64,000 nucleotides of DNA from Corbicula japonica (Eukaryota > Mollusca > Bivalvia > Venerida > Cyrenidae): assembly GCA_038501625.1 (NCBI GenBank), contig JAZAYU010000353.1, positions 1-64,000 of the forward strand, read 5' to 3'. The translations under genes and the position numbers were made by a program. This document shows, piece by piece, positions 37,930 to 51,129 of the stretch (positions within the stretch are counted from its first letter, which is position 1; every line of letters begins with the position of its first letter). The notes under the pieces are model-generated. The model ran no database searches, was not told the DNA's origin, and saw only the letters and a list, made by a program, of their open reading frames with translations.

Positions 37930-38030
37930 ATTTTGCACTAATATAATTATTTTAACCATCGTTATAATAATCATTATCGTAATCATCGTAATCCTTTTTT
38001 GTTTTCAAAATCATCATCATTATAATCATC
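37930..38030 (+). repeat. Imperfect ATC/CAT triplet repeat
   Basis: Repeated atcatcatcattataatcat motifs; a similar tract lies at 39600-39700. Confidence 0.7.
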
Positions 38031-38035
38031 ATAAG

Positions 38036-38560
38036 AAGGTGAAATATGCATATCAGGGATCGCCACATTCAGAGAAAACAGCCTCCCCACACAGTCAAGA
38101 AGAAGAGAGGAGAGAGAGCATGGTTAATAAAATGATCAGTTTTAAAAAAGAGACACCACTAACAATAAACAAAAATGAGAACCCGAGGGGTTACCGCCTT
38201 GGAACGGTTAGTGGCAAATCAAATTGCCACTGGGGGGTTTAAACCAGGTTCTAGGGTGCACCAACCTCACACTTGCCCCAACAGGTTCTCATAACACAAA
38301 ACAAGTACAAGTTGACTTGGTGAAATAACTCCAACCTACTTATCGGCTCAACAATATTGCATGCAAAAGCACACAAACATATAAAACATAAGAAGCTAAT
38401 TGCATTGCAAAGCCAAAAGGCGGGTACTCAATGATCTTACCGAGACCAGAGCTCCTGGAGTAAAATCAGCAAGAACACGATGACAGGGATTAAAAAAAAA
38501 CAAATCGAGCTTCTAGGTTCTTTTAAGAAAAGATTTCCCCATAAACCTTCATAAACTCTT
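38036..38560 (+). repeat. Dispersed repeat family A, second long copy
   Basis: Closely matches the copy at 37425 in the same orientation; its second half belongs to the tandem duplication. Confidence 0.7.
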
Positions 38561-39277
38561 AAACCCCTGCCACCGTTGTGCAACCAAAGAGGAAAGCATA
38601 ATGATCAACTGTAGAAGGGTTAATCGCCAGGCCTGCAGAGCGCTGTAAAATATCATGTTGGTAACCTTTGTTTTTAAATTTACAGATGGCTTTTTACGAA
38701 TAACCGGGAGAAATTAACATTTCCTTTTATCTTCTTGAGTTTATAAATTATATCTCCATAAAAAACTGGCTGTGAAATACCTTGTTGCAAAATACCTTGT
38801 TCTTCTTCATCATATTAGTGACCGTCGTCATTAGCTTTTGGTTTCATCGTGATTGTTGTGTGTGCTGTATAATTATTTAATATAACCCAAGTTTTACAAT
38901 GTATCTGTAACATACAACGGAACTTCTTTATGGGAGACACTGTTGTGTTTGTTCTACTTGCAGATGAGTTGGAAGAAAACGGAGTACTCAGCTAGTGATA
39001 TGTAAGATAGATCAACGTTGTGATCCATGGCCGAGGAGGAATATCGTGCACTTGAAGAATATTGTTGTAAAACAATTAAAAAAAACACAACTATTACAGC
39101 AAATAAGCAGACTAGTTCAAAAACCTCATTTTACTTTTAATTTCATTTCTGCAACATGACAGTGGGGTGTGTAATGGGTATTTAAAATAAACTATTTGAT
39201 TTTTTTATTTAGAGTTTTCAGATAATATATTAAATCATCATTTTCCTTTCTTATTAATCTAAGTACACTTGCTTGAC
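38258..39277 (+). repeat. Tandem duplication, unit 1
   Basis: Holds the second half of a family A repeat, a private ~240 bp stretch (38560-38800), then the shared block gaccgtcgtcattagctttt to ttgcttgac. Matches 39278-40168 closely. Confidence 0.8.
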
Positions 39278-39568
39278 ACCAACCTCACACTTGCCCCAAC
39301 AGGTTCTCGTATCACAAAACAAGTACAAATTGTCTTGGTGAAATAACTCCAACCCACCCATCGGCTCAACAATGTTGCATGCAAAAGGACACAAACATAT
39401 AAAACATAAGAAGCCAATAGCATTGCAAAAACAAAGGGCGGGTACTCAGTGATCTTACCGAGACCAGAGCACCTGGAGTAAAATCAGCAAGAACACGATG
39501 ACAGGGATAAAAGAAACTAATCGAGGTCCAAGGTTCTTTTAAGAAAAGATTTCCCCATAAACCTTCAA
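39278..39568 (+). repeat. Dispersed repeat family A, 5'-truncated copy at the duplication junction
   Basis: Begins abruptly at accaacctcacacttgcccc, the point where the second tandem unit begins. Confidence 0.7.
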
Positions 39569-40168
39569 CATTTCTATTTTGCACTATTCTTATTTTATTT
39601 ACCATCGTTATAATAATCATCATCGTAATCATCGTAATTTTCTATTCGTTTTCAAAATCATCATCATTATAAGCATCATCTTCTTCTTCATCATCATATT
39701 AGTGACCGTCGTCATTAGCTTTTGGTTTCATCGTGATTGTTGTGTGTGCTGTGTAATTATTTAATATAACCCAAGTTATACAATGTATCTGTAACATACA
39801 ACGGAACTTCTTTATGGGAGACACTGTTGTGTTTGTTCTACTTGCAGATGAGTTGGAAGAAAACGGAGTAATCAGCTAGTGATGTGTAAGACAGATCAAC
39901 GTTGTGATCCATGGCTGCGGAGGAATATCGTGCACTGGAAGAATATTGTTGCAAAACAATAGAAAACACAACTGTTACAACAAATATTAATAAGCAGACT
40001 AGTTCAAAAACCTCATTTAACTTTTAATTTAAATTCTGCAATATGGCAGTTGTGTGTGTTAATGGTGTTTGAAATAAACTATTTGATTTTTGTTGATAAT
40101 TTTTCGGATAATATAAATTATTATACCATCCTTTTCCTTTCTTATTAATCTAAGTGCACTTGCTTGAC
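39278..40168 (+). repeat. Tandem duplication, unit 2
   Basis: Head-to-tail copy of unit 1; it keeps the (CAT)n-rich stretch 39600-39700 where unit 1 has other sequence. Both units end ttgcttgaca. Confidence 0.8.
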
Positions 40169-40470
40169 ATAAAACGTATTATAATGACGTAATTTTAATG
40201 CCAAAACTACTCATGATCTCTGCATTACTTAGAAAGGAAGCACGACAAATTTCCCCGTTATAGTTTCCTTTTAAATGCCACAAGGGAAATTGAAAGCTTA
40301 GTTGTCGGATCTCATTCATATCCCTTATGATATAATTAACGTAACGTTTTGAAACCAAAAATAATACCAAAACCAATGTTTACACTACACAAAATGTATA
40401 AGGATCAAGCATAGACACTTTCTATATCTTAAGTAATAGCGGACATGGTGGAAAACATGTCTTAAAATAG

Positions 40471-40672
40471 GCAGGAACGATTGCATAGTTGTAGAGCTTC
40501 GGACTTCACATCCGGAAGTGTTAGGTTCAAATCCCGCCAGGGATAAGATTTTTTGCAGTTTCCAAAATCATCAATTGCCGCGATTACAGATTTTAAACTA
40601 GGAAGCAGTCATCGAGCATAATAAAAATTAAAAGAACTTGTTTCACAACTGATGTAAAATAAATACGTTTAA
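40471..40672 (+). repeat. tRNA-derived SINE, copy 1
   Basis: tRNA-like head with A-box gttgtagagcttcgg and B-box GGTTCAAATCC, then a body sharing ggaagcagtcatcgagc and acttgtttcacaa with copy 2 at 42489. Ends in an A-rich tail. Confidence 0.78.
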
Positions 40673-41610
40673 CCGAAAGGCTTTTACTGGGAAAGAATTA
40701 CCTATATACTGTATTGACTAACTTAATGATTATAAGTGTACCTCTATTGATTAACTCAACCGCAGTCCTCGTAATTTTCTTTTCTTCTTTGTGAGATGGC
40801 CAAGGTGCAGACATTGTCTCTACCAATTCTTCAACATTAAAAATCATTTTCAAGGACCCTGCACGATCAATGAAATGTAATTTCTGACACCCAATATATA
40901 TACACTACTAATATGTGTTTGTTTCAGTGAAAACGGTTTTTTTTTTCACCGAAAACACAACTATCGACATTTTTACAAAGACAAACACATTTCAGTGAGA
41001 ATTTAAATTATAGCTACCGGGCTACACCGTTGTCTGATACTGACACAGAATGAAAGGGAACTGTCAATTAGGCAAAAAGGGTAACAAATAAGTTCCAGTG
41101 AAGCAAGGGAAATGGATGTGTTCATTGAAAGATGAAAAAATATCAGGATCTTCATTGTTGTTGTGATCAACAAACACTGTTAGCTCTGTGATAGATTTCC
41201 GATTTGATGGGTATCAAAAAAGTTTTTGACAGTTACCTGCCGAGCTGCACTTTGAGCTCCAGATTGACATAAGTTCACCAAGACAATTTATATATGTTCT
41301 TTAGAAAACCTGAAAAAGCAATTATAAGGTTGGCAATGCACTTTAGAAATGCATTTAAAACCTCTGTGTCAATTGAATGTTATCAGGTTAAGTATTGTTT
41401 GTGAAAACTGGTGGTTTGGAAGTTGGTTTTATAGTTTAAGAATGCGATGTTTTTTTTCTTACTTTTATCGGCTGAGTTCGGGCTTTTTTAATCGACAAAC
41501 TTCGGCTATATCTCTTTTTAGCAAAACGCAGGAGCTGAAAAAAAAAGGCTCAAATTGTCACTGATCTTAAAATGTTTGCAGAAAAATTACCCTAAAAGAT
41601 AATTTGGTCT

Positions 41611-41750
41611 GAAGGTTATAAAGCTGAGATTGGAAACCAGTCTCAAATCTCAAGCATCTAATTGGCTGAAATGGCGACCAGTCGCCATTTCAGCCAATCA
41701 GATGCTTGAGATTTGAGACTGGTTTCCATGCTCAGTTTTATAACCTTGGG
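41611..41750. repeat. Palindromic MITE (family P), best copy
   Basis: 140 bp almost perfectly self-complementary, ends GGTTATAAAGCTGAG and CTCAGTTTTATAACC, centre CGACCAGTCG. Confidence 0.85.
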
Positions 41751-42488
41751 CAAAAGAAAGGACTAGAATAGTGTGGAACTGCAAAGTTTCAGTCTCTGAA
41801 CGGATAATGGAAAGATTTTCCTCAGTTATTTTTTCTTAATCAGGCTTTTACAACCAATCATATTTAAACTTTGAAAATTCATTTACTGTTTTGATTTTGA
41901 GTTGTTGTTGTTTTTTGTCAACACTGTTAGCAAAGTTTAACACAATATTTACTGTTACTCTTTATATTCGCAAGGTGAAAACAAAAATGTACTATATGTA
42001 TCTGCTTCTTTATTAATATCCATTAGAATCATTTCGCTTTTCCCCCTCGATATGTTTCAGCATGATGGCATTAACCGTGTTAAGAACATCTTTTAATGTC
42101 TTTTTATGACGTAATATTATCCTTCCAATGGCTTTATGTGTTTTATTTCATTTGCTATATTAAAAGTTGTTTGTCGCAAAGATTCTTTCTGGGAAATGAT
42201 TTGTGATGTCATTTTGTTTTATATCTGAGGCAGGTGCAGCCACAAATCCAATTAGAAAATGCCAATGCAAGCTTTTGTGATTTTGCTGCTCTAAATTAAC
42301 GAGATAAAGTCGGTAATTGTCTAGACCCAAATACAGAGCAATGCCCTTAAAAATATTTCTAGGATGGTGTCTGTTTTATTTGTGATCTAGGTACGCAATA
42401 AAATGTACGATCAAAAATCTAATATGATAGATTATAATTTGGTTCCCTATAGAATTACAGGTTTCACTTAACAATGAAAAACATGAAA

Positions 42489-42694
42489 TGGAAGAACAGT
42501 GGTCTAGGGGTAGAGCGTCGGACTCCAGATCCGGAGACTGCGGGTTCGAATCCCACCAGGGATGAGATTCGTCTGCAGTTTCCTCAATCCACATTCGGCG
42601 CGAGTACTGGTTGGTAACCCAGGAAGCAGTCATCGAGCGGGATTAATATAAGTTGGAAGAACTTGTTTCACAAACGATGTAAAATAAATAGGTT
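42489..42694 (+). repeat. tRNA-derived SINE, copy 2 (better preserved)
   Basis: Head resembles tRNA-Trp: loop CTCCAGA with anticodon CCA, and B-box GGTTCGAATCC. Body identical in layout to copy 1. The 85-residue minus-strand frame across it is a by-product. Confidence 0.82.
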
Positions 42695-42699
42695 TAAAC

Positions 42700-44585
42700 T
42701 AATGAAAAACAAAGAAATCTATGAAAACTGATATGCTCATGAGCCAGAAAAATAAATGTCTTGTGTCATATTCATCAAAATTTGAATTTGAGAATTATTT
42801 ACGAATATTGCAAATGTCAAAAAATTATCCATATTTAAAGTACTTAGCGCAAAGAATAAGTTTCCTATAGAAAGGTAGAGCGGAGATAGATTTTGCCTCC
42901 TTTGTAACACCAGAAAATCGGCAACGAAGCACATTATTTGACTCCATGCATTTATTTCTCTTAAACCAGAAAGGAAATCAATAATATTTTAAACCTTTTG
43001 ATTGCAGATAAAAAACGAACTTACTTCTTGACTTTTCAGGAATTGGTGAGTTTAAAGTTCGACGTTACATTGGGAATTTATTTATTATAATGTTGCCGTT
43101 GGTGCTATCAGAGCATTCAGCGAATATATTATGTTATATATACAGTAAACAGCGTACGATCAGTGGGTGGAGTATGGGGAAACAGCAAAATATGTAGTTA
43201 TATTTTTGTATTGTCTTATTCGAGGATCTTCACAATCACGGAACCCACGAATATTAGCCCCCTCCACAAAGGATCATGATTTCACAGTATTAACAAACAT
43301 AAGTATTGTGCTCAACGCTATTCAAAAATCAGTGAATAGCAATAACAAACACTGACAAATTCTTATTAATTTTCCTGTAATATGTCACTTGGGAAATTTA
43401 AATCCTTAATTAGTCTGTGGAAAATCTTTTCCACATCCCAGATGATATAATTAACGTAACTAATTTACTAAATCTCTTGAAAGTATTTTGGTCACCATAT
43501 TGACCTAATTTGGTAAGACAGATATTTGTCCATGTGTATTTGGTGAACAAATATGACACTGACACACAAGTTATTCAAAAAAAATCTATTAAAAATTAAA
43601 AACATCACTGGAAAATGTCATGCCTTGAAATGACGTCATAAATGAGCAGACGACATTGCTTATTACTAGTATACAGTTCGTGTAGATCTATAGTCATTCT
43701 AAGAATAGAGTTACTTCCAGCCTTTTAAATTTTGACTTTGGCGTTCTCTGTGATATACAGGATTCATATTCTCGAATCCCTGACAAATTTCTATTCTGTT
43801 CACTTCCACCCATTGTTTTCTCCTTTGAGTCAAACCCATTCTTTGAACTGGCGATTATACTCCACTGAACATAGAACGGTATAAATCTGAAAATACCGCG
43901 AAGAAGAGTTCATGTTCATCATTATATGAAACGTCGGGATGGTTAGAAACTGCACTATTTACGTCGTGACAATTTGAAGAAAAATCTTGTTTTCACCGAA
44001 GCACTCTACTTACAAATGTAAAAGCTTTAGGAGCTGGCTATTTTTAGAAATAAAATGAATGTCTATAAGGTCAGTTTGTTTTTTCTTTTGTGAGGGTGCA
44101 TTGAACTTCTTCTTGTCCTGTCCGTTCTGGCGGAGTTTCTAAGAAAATAAGAAACGGCATGCATCCCTATTGACAAACACTCCTTTTATAGATGAAATTC
44201 AAGGAAATACACAAAAAGGACACGTAAGTTAATACACGGACTGTCAACATTACTTTATACATCAAGTTAGTAAATCTCTTGATGTCGACACTAATTGTGT
44301 ATTTGTATTTCTACAAAACAAAAGTATAGAGAAAACAAATTCAATAAGTAAATGCCTAAATGGAAGTTTCTCATAATCTCTAATAAGCCTGTTGCTACTA
44401 AGCCCGATTATTGTGTCATATGTTAAGAAATCTTAAGAAAGCTTTTTACAGACTGAAAAAATTAGGGATAGTCATCACCTATGGAGGTTTCAGACTAGTT
44501 TAGAAGTCAGATTTTTTTTTATTTTATATTAAAATCTAAGATGACATTGCACTGTGAAGATACCAGAGCTCTGCATTTTCTTCGT
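42700..44585. other. No gene; transition between repeat compartments
   Basis: Holds an old family B copy and a segment (ttgggaaatttaaatcc to gatataattaacgtaac, 43391-43460) that recurs at 33000-33080 and 40270-40345. Confidence 0.5.
43740..43960 (+). repeat. Dispersed repeat family B, older copy
   Basis: Diverged match (tgatatacaggattcatatt, then cactgaacatagaacggt). Confidence 0.45.
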
Positions 44586-44589
44586 TGGA

Positions 44590-44804
44590 TATGGCTATAA
44601 TCGGTTAGCGAACAAAGTAGATCCAGATCAGCCGACACATCCATGCAGTCTGATGAGGATCTATTCTGTTCGCTTCTGGTTCATAAGGTTATTTCCGACC
44701 AAGATGCGATTAGTGTAGATCTTGATAAGAGGACACAGATGTGCCGGCTGATCTAGATCTAAGCTGTTTGCACATGCAGCTGTATATATGGAATTAAGGG
44801 TTAA
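44590..44804. repeat. TTAA foldback element (family T)
   Basis: First copy met from the left. Right end gaattaagggTTAA; left terminus lost. Confidence 0.75.
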
Positions 44805-44857
44805 TTAATTTGTTGATACATCCGCAAAGCTTTACTGGTATATTTGCTCATAAAATG

Positions 44858-44873
44858 TCCCCCCCCCCCCTCC
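44858..44873 (+). repeat. Poly-C tract
   Basis: A run of about 12-14 C followed by tcc. Confidence 0.8.
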
Positions 44874-44974
44874 AGATATGCTTCGTTCGTTTTTTCTGTG
44901 CTTTAGCGCCATACATAGACAAAACTGACCTTTAAAGGACCTGTTACCTTAGCTCCGTTTATTCTCTTTGAGGG

Positions 44975-45154
44975 ATGTTCCAGATTGTCTGCACAACCCA
45001 CACAAAGCAGTTTGAGAGTTACAAAAACCTTCCGGATAAGGTTTGCCCGGAAGTCTGTGGTCCAGAAAATTCTCCACAGTCATCCCTGTCTCATAAAGGA
45101 CCACTTAGCGTGTTTTGTGCGCAGTCAAACAATCCTCGGGGAAAGCCAAAATAG
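44975..45154 (+). CDS. Candidate 59-codon ORF, unknown
   Basis: ATG at 44975 to TAG at 45152. The product is Cys-containing and hydrophilic (KVCPEVCGPENSPQ, ending NNPRGKPK), and the stretch is less AT-rich than its surroundings. It is preceded by a pyrimidine run ending in AG, so it could also be an exon or a gene remnant. A second frame over the same bases is also open, which weakens the coding case. Confidence 0.2.
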   Translation: MFQIVCTTHTKQFESYKNLPDKVCPEVCGPENSPQSSLSHKGPLSVFCAQSNNPRGKPK

Positions 45155-45909
45155 ATCTATGAAGGCAGTGGGTCTTTGTGCACATATGAATTAGTTCTTT
45201 CAATCAATCTGTAGGACCAATAAAATGTGGTCATAACTCAATATGTATGCTAAGCTTGGATATGGGCGGTAAATCGCTAGAGCTTCGTTTTTCAAGTAAA
45301 ACGAAATATTATTGTTTTTAACAAGATAAACCAGGAAGAATCTATTTAATTCCTGTATAAAGCAACGTGCAAAATGGTTTAACATTAATTTAAGCTGCTT
45401 TTAAGTTACTTGGGTGTTTTGTGTACTGCCTATGGATAAAATACAATGCACCAGGAATATTAATACATGCAGATGTTTGGAAATTGTATTTTCACTCTGA
45501 TGCCTTTTTAAACCTTATATGTATTTTTGTGCTTCATCTCATTCTAATTAGTCCGTGGAGCTCTCATCTTGAATGCCAGGAGGACAGCTGTTAGATAAAT
45601 TACCGTTTCTTAAATTAATACCATTGTGCCTCAACATATTGGCTGGACACATGGTCAGTTTTACTTGGCATTTATATAAGAAATGATCATGGAATTTCTT
45701 AGACTGCTTAAGCCCCCGGTAATTACCAGATGAGTTCTATGATGAAGATAGCCCGCATTGACATTTTAATACAAGTCAAGTCTGTAAATAACAGAATATG
45801 GGTCAGCAAAACTGTTCACGTGTTTTGCACTCTAGCTTGTAAAACCAGTAAATTTCAACAGTAAGAAAGTTAAACCGTACAGAATCATACTTTATATGAA
45901 TTATATTTA

Positions 45910-46230
45910 GGATTTATATTCTAAGATCCCCTGTCAAAATTCTATTCTGTTTAGTTCCCCCATTGTTTTCTCGTTTAGGAAAAACCCATTATTTTATCTG
46001 GGGACCATTCGCCGCTGAACATGGAATGGCATTAATATGAAAATACTGCATTGAAGGTGTACTTTTTATTGGTGTAAATATTAAGTTGCGCTAAATAGGC
46101 AAGGCGGCGTGGGCAGTAATGTGCATTCCATTACTGTCCATGAACAGGCTCAATCAAACCGAGCCTGCAATATTTTCATATTTGTCGTGTTGGATGGCTT
46201 TCAAAGTTCCCTTTTCATCTATTGGGAAAA
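45910..46230 (+). repeat. Dispersed repeat family B
   Basis: Contains ggatttatattctaagatcc, then the cattactgtccatgaacagg and gagcctgcaatattttcata segments in the same order as at 22015-22380. Confidence 0.6.
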
Positions 46231-46239
46231 GACTGAATC

Positions 46240-47030
46240 CATGAATGCAGACAATATAGTAAGAGTGGAACACTTCTCTCATATACTTCTCAAATTATTC
46301 CTTGGTCATAATATATTTAATGCACATATTAATTAGGTACGTGAATTTAAAAATAATTTAAGATCTGTTCATTTTGTTTCAGTAGTAATATTCAGAACTG
46401 TTCTACTCATACCCATGATTACACACTTAGTGTAAAATATGTATATAAAATATACTGATTTTCAAATGTGTGTAGTTACCGAGACTACGAAATAAACTAG
46501 TCTTTCCCGACTGTAAACATTTCATGTCATTGAGCACGCCATTGGTATCCCCACCCCCTATGGTGAACCCCCACTTTTGCCATAAATATTTTTTTCGGAC
46601 CTGGATATTTATCATAGACATAGTCTGTGTGATTTGCATATAAACATTATCCATGAAAACAAATAAAAGTTTAACCGACTTCAATTTGTGTTGGTTTTTC
46701 ACATTTCAGAATGGAAACAGATTCTAAATATTTTTTGGGTGTGTTATTGGGCTGTAATAAACCTAATCTTACATGGCAGAAACAAGATGGATTTTGGTAG
46801 GAATGTGCAAGAACAAAATTTCCAAAATCACTGTAAAAAGGGAGACGACTTAAAACAAACCTCATGTTTAAAGTAGTATTTATTCCCTCATGTTTCAGAC
46901 AATATTATGAAAACAGTAACAATACAGATATAAACAACATAAATATATAAACATTTAAATAAATTAATCTAACACGTTGTTTATAGAAAATACATAACAC
47001 TTAAAATTTCTTAATTTATACAATTTTATT
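46240..47030. other. No gene seen
   Basis: Short frames on both strands only. Confidence 0.5.
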
Positions 47031-47248
47031 TTAACCCTTTACTCCATATCTACGCCTGTATGGCCTAGGCGAACAGTGTAGATCCAGATCAGCTTGCACA
47101 TCTGTGCCATCTTATCAGGATCTTCACTGTTCACTTTTTGGTATATTAGGTTATTTCTCACCAAAATGCCACCAGTGTAGTTCCAGATGGTCCAAATCTA
47201 CACTGGTCACACATGCGTAAAAACGTGTATATGTGGAATAAGGGTTAA
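47031..47248. repeat. TTAA foldback element (family T), complete
   Basis: Runs from TTAACCCTTTACTCCATA to gtggaataagggTTAA; both halves are mutually complementary. Confidence 0.88.
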
Positions 47249-47668
47249 ATGTAAAGTGTACCTCCCATCGTTTGCTCATAATCAAATCTTAACAATAAAA
47301 AAAATAGCTGAATACTGTATTGTGTAAGTGTTTCAATTTTAGATAATTAAAGTAAACAGCCTACACGCGCAACTCAATCTCTGACAAAGCCAAGCATCCG
47401 CTGAAAGCAGAAATTCCCATCAGCTGTGTGAACACGGCCAAGGGATTGTAATAATTTTGAAAGCATGATCTGTATAATGAAGGTTAAAATATTAATTTGG
47501 AGATTTCATTCAACAACTATTAAAAGTTCAATACAATGCAACAACTACCAACACCCTATTCCTTCCTTCCCCTCACAAATCAGTAATTATACAATTTCTG
47601 GTAATTTAAAATTAAGCAGACTGAACAAGTATAAGGGCCAGTCTGCTAGGAGGTCAAATGACACAAAA

Positions 47669-47912
47669 TTAACCCTTAACTCCATATATACACCTTTTAA
47701 TGTGTGTGCCGCAGTGTAGATCTAGATCAGCTGGTACTTCCATGATGACTTATCAGGATCTACACTGTTAGCTTTTTGGTCACAAATAACCCATGAAACC
47801 AAAGTACGAACAGTGCAGATCCTGATCAGATGTCATGGATGTGAAGGCTGATCTGGATCTATACGTTTCACCCATGCAATAAAGGTGTTTTTATACAGTT
47901 AGGTGTTTAGGA
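47669..47912. repeat. TTAA foldback element (family T)
   Basis: Left terminus TTAACCCTTAACTCCATA; right terminus degraded after aaaggtgtttttatac. Confidence 0.78.
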
Positions 47913-47914
47913 TA

Positions 47915-50020
47915 TTATGCAATTTACTGATACAATGGTAGGAATGTGTCATATCATGGCACTTAATCAGTTCAAACAAAATAGGTCTAGAGTATTTTAC
48001 AACTATTACATTATTTCCTTACAGAGTAATACTAATTTGATATCTCACTAAACATCTATATATTTATTAAACACATAATTTTATTTTTTGAAAGTATAAC
48101 ATCAACAAATTGTTATATTATTTCCTTTAATATGTCTATTAAAATCTTAAGCACACTGAACATATGTACAAATGTATATTTTTTATTATACACATCATAA
48201 TTGTTCATTTCTGAAAGTTAAGTATTGACTAAGTCTAAAGGTGGAATAAGTGTTTACCTATGATGTTGGAAAATGATGTAAAACTTGGGAAATATGTATT
48301 TTGTTTGGACCGGCTTAGCCTGACGATATGACATATATTCCGATCACTATGATAGAGGACTAAATAACAGGGATGTAAATGAGCAAGGCCTTGAGCAGGG
48401 ATTTCAATTAATGCTGATTCTTGCATTAAGATGCAAGCTGATTTATGTTTTTTCACTTATGACCCCACATAGTGAGGACATTGGGGTCATTTTGATGCAG
48501 GAGACATTTGGGAAAAAGAAGTCAAAATTTGTATGAAAACATATAATAAAATAGATAAATAAACTGATATATTTTGTGTCTTCTGCATTTAAAATATCAA
48601 GAAAATATGTATATCACACTTAAAAATTAAATTGAAATAAATTTGAACCAATTTTGTTAGGTATAAAACATAACTGAATTCAACATATGAATTAACAATC
48701 TCATTATGAGAATTTAACTGGGGTCAAATGACAATTTGACACCCGATTTTCGAAAGCTAATGAAAACCCTGGCCTTCCGGAGTGATCTCAGTACATTCTG
48801 AGTACATTGTAGCAAACATTTAGGAAATTATTTATACAGATGAGCAAATACATTTTCTGTCTAAACACTATATTAATCATCCATACCTTTTTGCATTCAG
48901 TGTCTATGATAATAAACATGATATGGGTGTTCAGATGAACGTGTTTTGCCCTCGGATACTTTGTCAGAATAAGACAAAATTGTTTACAAGAGTGTGTCAG
49001 AAATGACGGCATGCTCTAAAGTACAAAAAGGGACATAACCATTTATATGTGACCTTGACCAGCACAACAATGTTGTCATTAGAAAAACCTGTACAATTTA
49101 AAAGCTTGATGGATATATATAAAGACATGGTTAAAGCCAACACTATTTTTTTTTACAAAATCTCCATACAAGGGCATAACTCTGTCAAATGAGGATTCGA
49201 CTTGCATATTTTACCTAAATAACAACCCTGTACCTGTTGTCATAAGCAATATAATTTTAAAGTTTTAAGAAAGTTATTGCACATGTTGAGTTTTGTAACG
49301 AAAAATACAAGTGCAAAAAGAGGGAATTACTTTGCTTTTTCTTAAGTAAAACACCTGTTGTCATAAGTAAATGATTAGAAAGTTTGATGTAGAACTTTTA
49401 ATAAATGGCAAGTGACAGCCAAGATTAAGTTTTCGTGACAAATGGACAAACTGACTGACAAACATAGAGCAATTCCTACGTATAGCTTGTTTTTTGAAAG
49501 GGCCACAAAAGCCTTTTCTCCTTCAGCTCTTCCCAACAGCTCCCTCTCAACCTCTAAAAATCACTTAAAAACTGATTATCAACTTTCTACATTGGTAATT
49601 ACCATAAAATATGTTATCAACATTGACAAATAATATCAAAATAAATAAAATTTGTTAAGATTAGTCACATACTGTGACGTTTAGTCACACAATGTGACAA
49701 AGTGGGACAATTGTGGATGAAAAATAAATTTAAATTACTCCATTTCTTTAAACAAATGAGTTTAATAAATAAAACATCAATTATAAACACAACAAAATTG
49801 AACACTGAATAAATTGTATGCAAATGAATGGTATGCAAGAAAATGCAATCTATCATGTATGCTGTTATCAGATGCGAAAGCCAACATTAGGTGCATTAAA
49901 GGTAAGAACAACTTTGTTACTAGGAAAAACAGGTGTTTTTTTTCAGCCAGACTTTTTTCCAATGACAAAAAATTATAATCCTACAAGATGTTTTATCTGC
50001 AATTCCAGCATAAACATATA
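47915..50020. other. No gene seen; could include distal GOPC 3' UTR
   Basis: AT-rich, free of family T copies. No polyadenylation site could be assigned with confidence. Confidence 0.45.
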
Positions 50021-50021
50021 T

Positions 50022-50233
50022 TTAACCCTTTCCTCCATATATACGCATTTTTATGCATATGTGACAGGTGTAGCACTTCTGTGCTGTCTGATCAGGATTT
50101 TGGTCAGAAATAACCTAATGAATTAAAAAGCGAACAGTTTAGATCCTAATCAGATGGCACGGGTGTGCTGGCTGATCTGGATCTAAACTGTTTGCCCAGG
50201 CAATAAAGGTGTATCTATGGAGGACAGGGTTAA
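50022..50233. repeat. TTAA foldback element (family T), complete
   Basis: TTAACCCTTTCCTCCATA to tatggaggacagggTTAA. The first half lacks its ggatctacactgttc segment. Confidence 0.85.
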
Positions 50234-51129
50234 TGTTTTTCTTGCATATCCAAATGATGAAAAGAGAAAAGTTTATATCAAAATTACCAAAATTTAACCA
50301 AAAAACTTCTCTTTGAAACATGTCTGTAAAAATTGACTATACAATAATAAAGGTAATGTCATGTAGATCGTTTGTGTCATCATTCAGTATGGTTCTTTCC
50401 CATCCCCCTACCCGACAAATGAGATCATAACAAAATTGTTGTAGTTGTTTTGGTTTTCCAATGCTTAGACTATTGGGTTTTCGACAATTATTTACATCTT
50501 GCTATATTCTAACAGCACAGATTTGGAACTTTTTTGTCAGCTGTATTTCCCGCAATCCACCAACTTCACCCCACCATTTTTGTAAATGTTATGTCAAAAC
50601 AATAGTATAAAAGCCCTAATGTACAAAATATGGAAAAGTAATATCTACCCACTTCAAAACAGTAGGCTCATAGTAAATGTGATGCGCCGTAACTAAACAA
50701 GGCCAGGGGTAGATCCAGAGGGGGGTCAGTGGGATTGCTCAAACACACTTTTTGGGTTGGGCAGTAAAAATTGTATTTAATTTCATGGAGATTTTGGTCA
50801 GAATGTTTAAAATTATCATGAAACTATCCTAAGACCCCACCAAGCAAACCCCCTTTCTGGAAATCTTAAACTGACCATTCGAGTCTTATTGACTTGGCAA
50901 TTAAGTGTAGATTCAGATTAAACTGTAGACTAACATAGTCCATGAAGGATTGTAACTGTTTCCCAAACACATTCTGATGCATTTAGAACATTTCTCCAGC
51001 TGAATGACGAATGATGTAGACCCTGATCAGACTGCCCTGATGTTAGTCACGTTTATTATGGTGTCAAACTTTTTTTATAAAAACAACCAACATTATTTAC
51101 TTTAAACTACTTTCAGACACTTAGGTTCT

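Noticed and set aside
42489..42560. Possible functional tRNA-Trp gene
   Set aside because: Anticodon loop and B-box are good, but the acceptor stem does not pair and a SINE body follows, repeated at 40471.
46427..46702. Minus-strand frame containing WGFTIGGG, reminiscent of a PDZ carboxylate loop
   Set aside because: No further PDZ-like residues, no splice context, and the rest is low-complexity; the GOPC PDZ domain is complete elsewhere.
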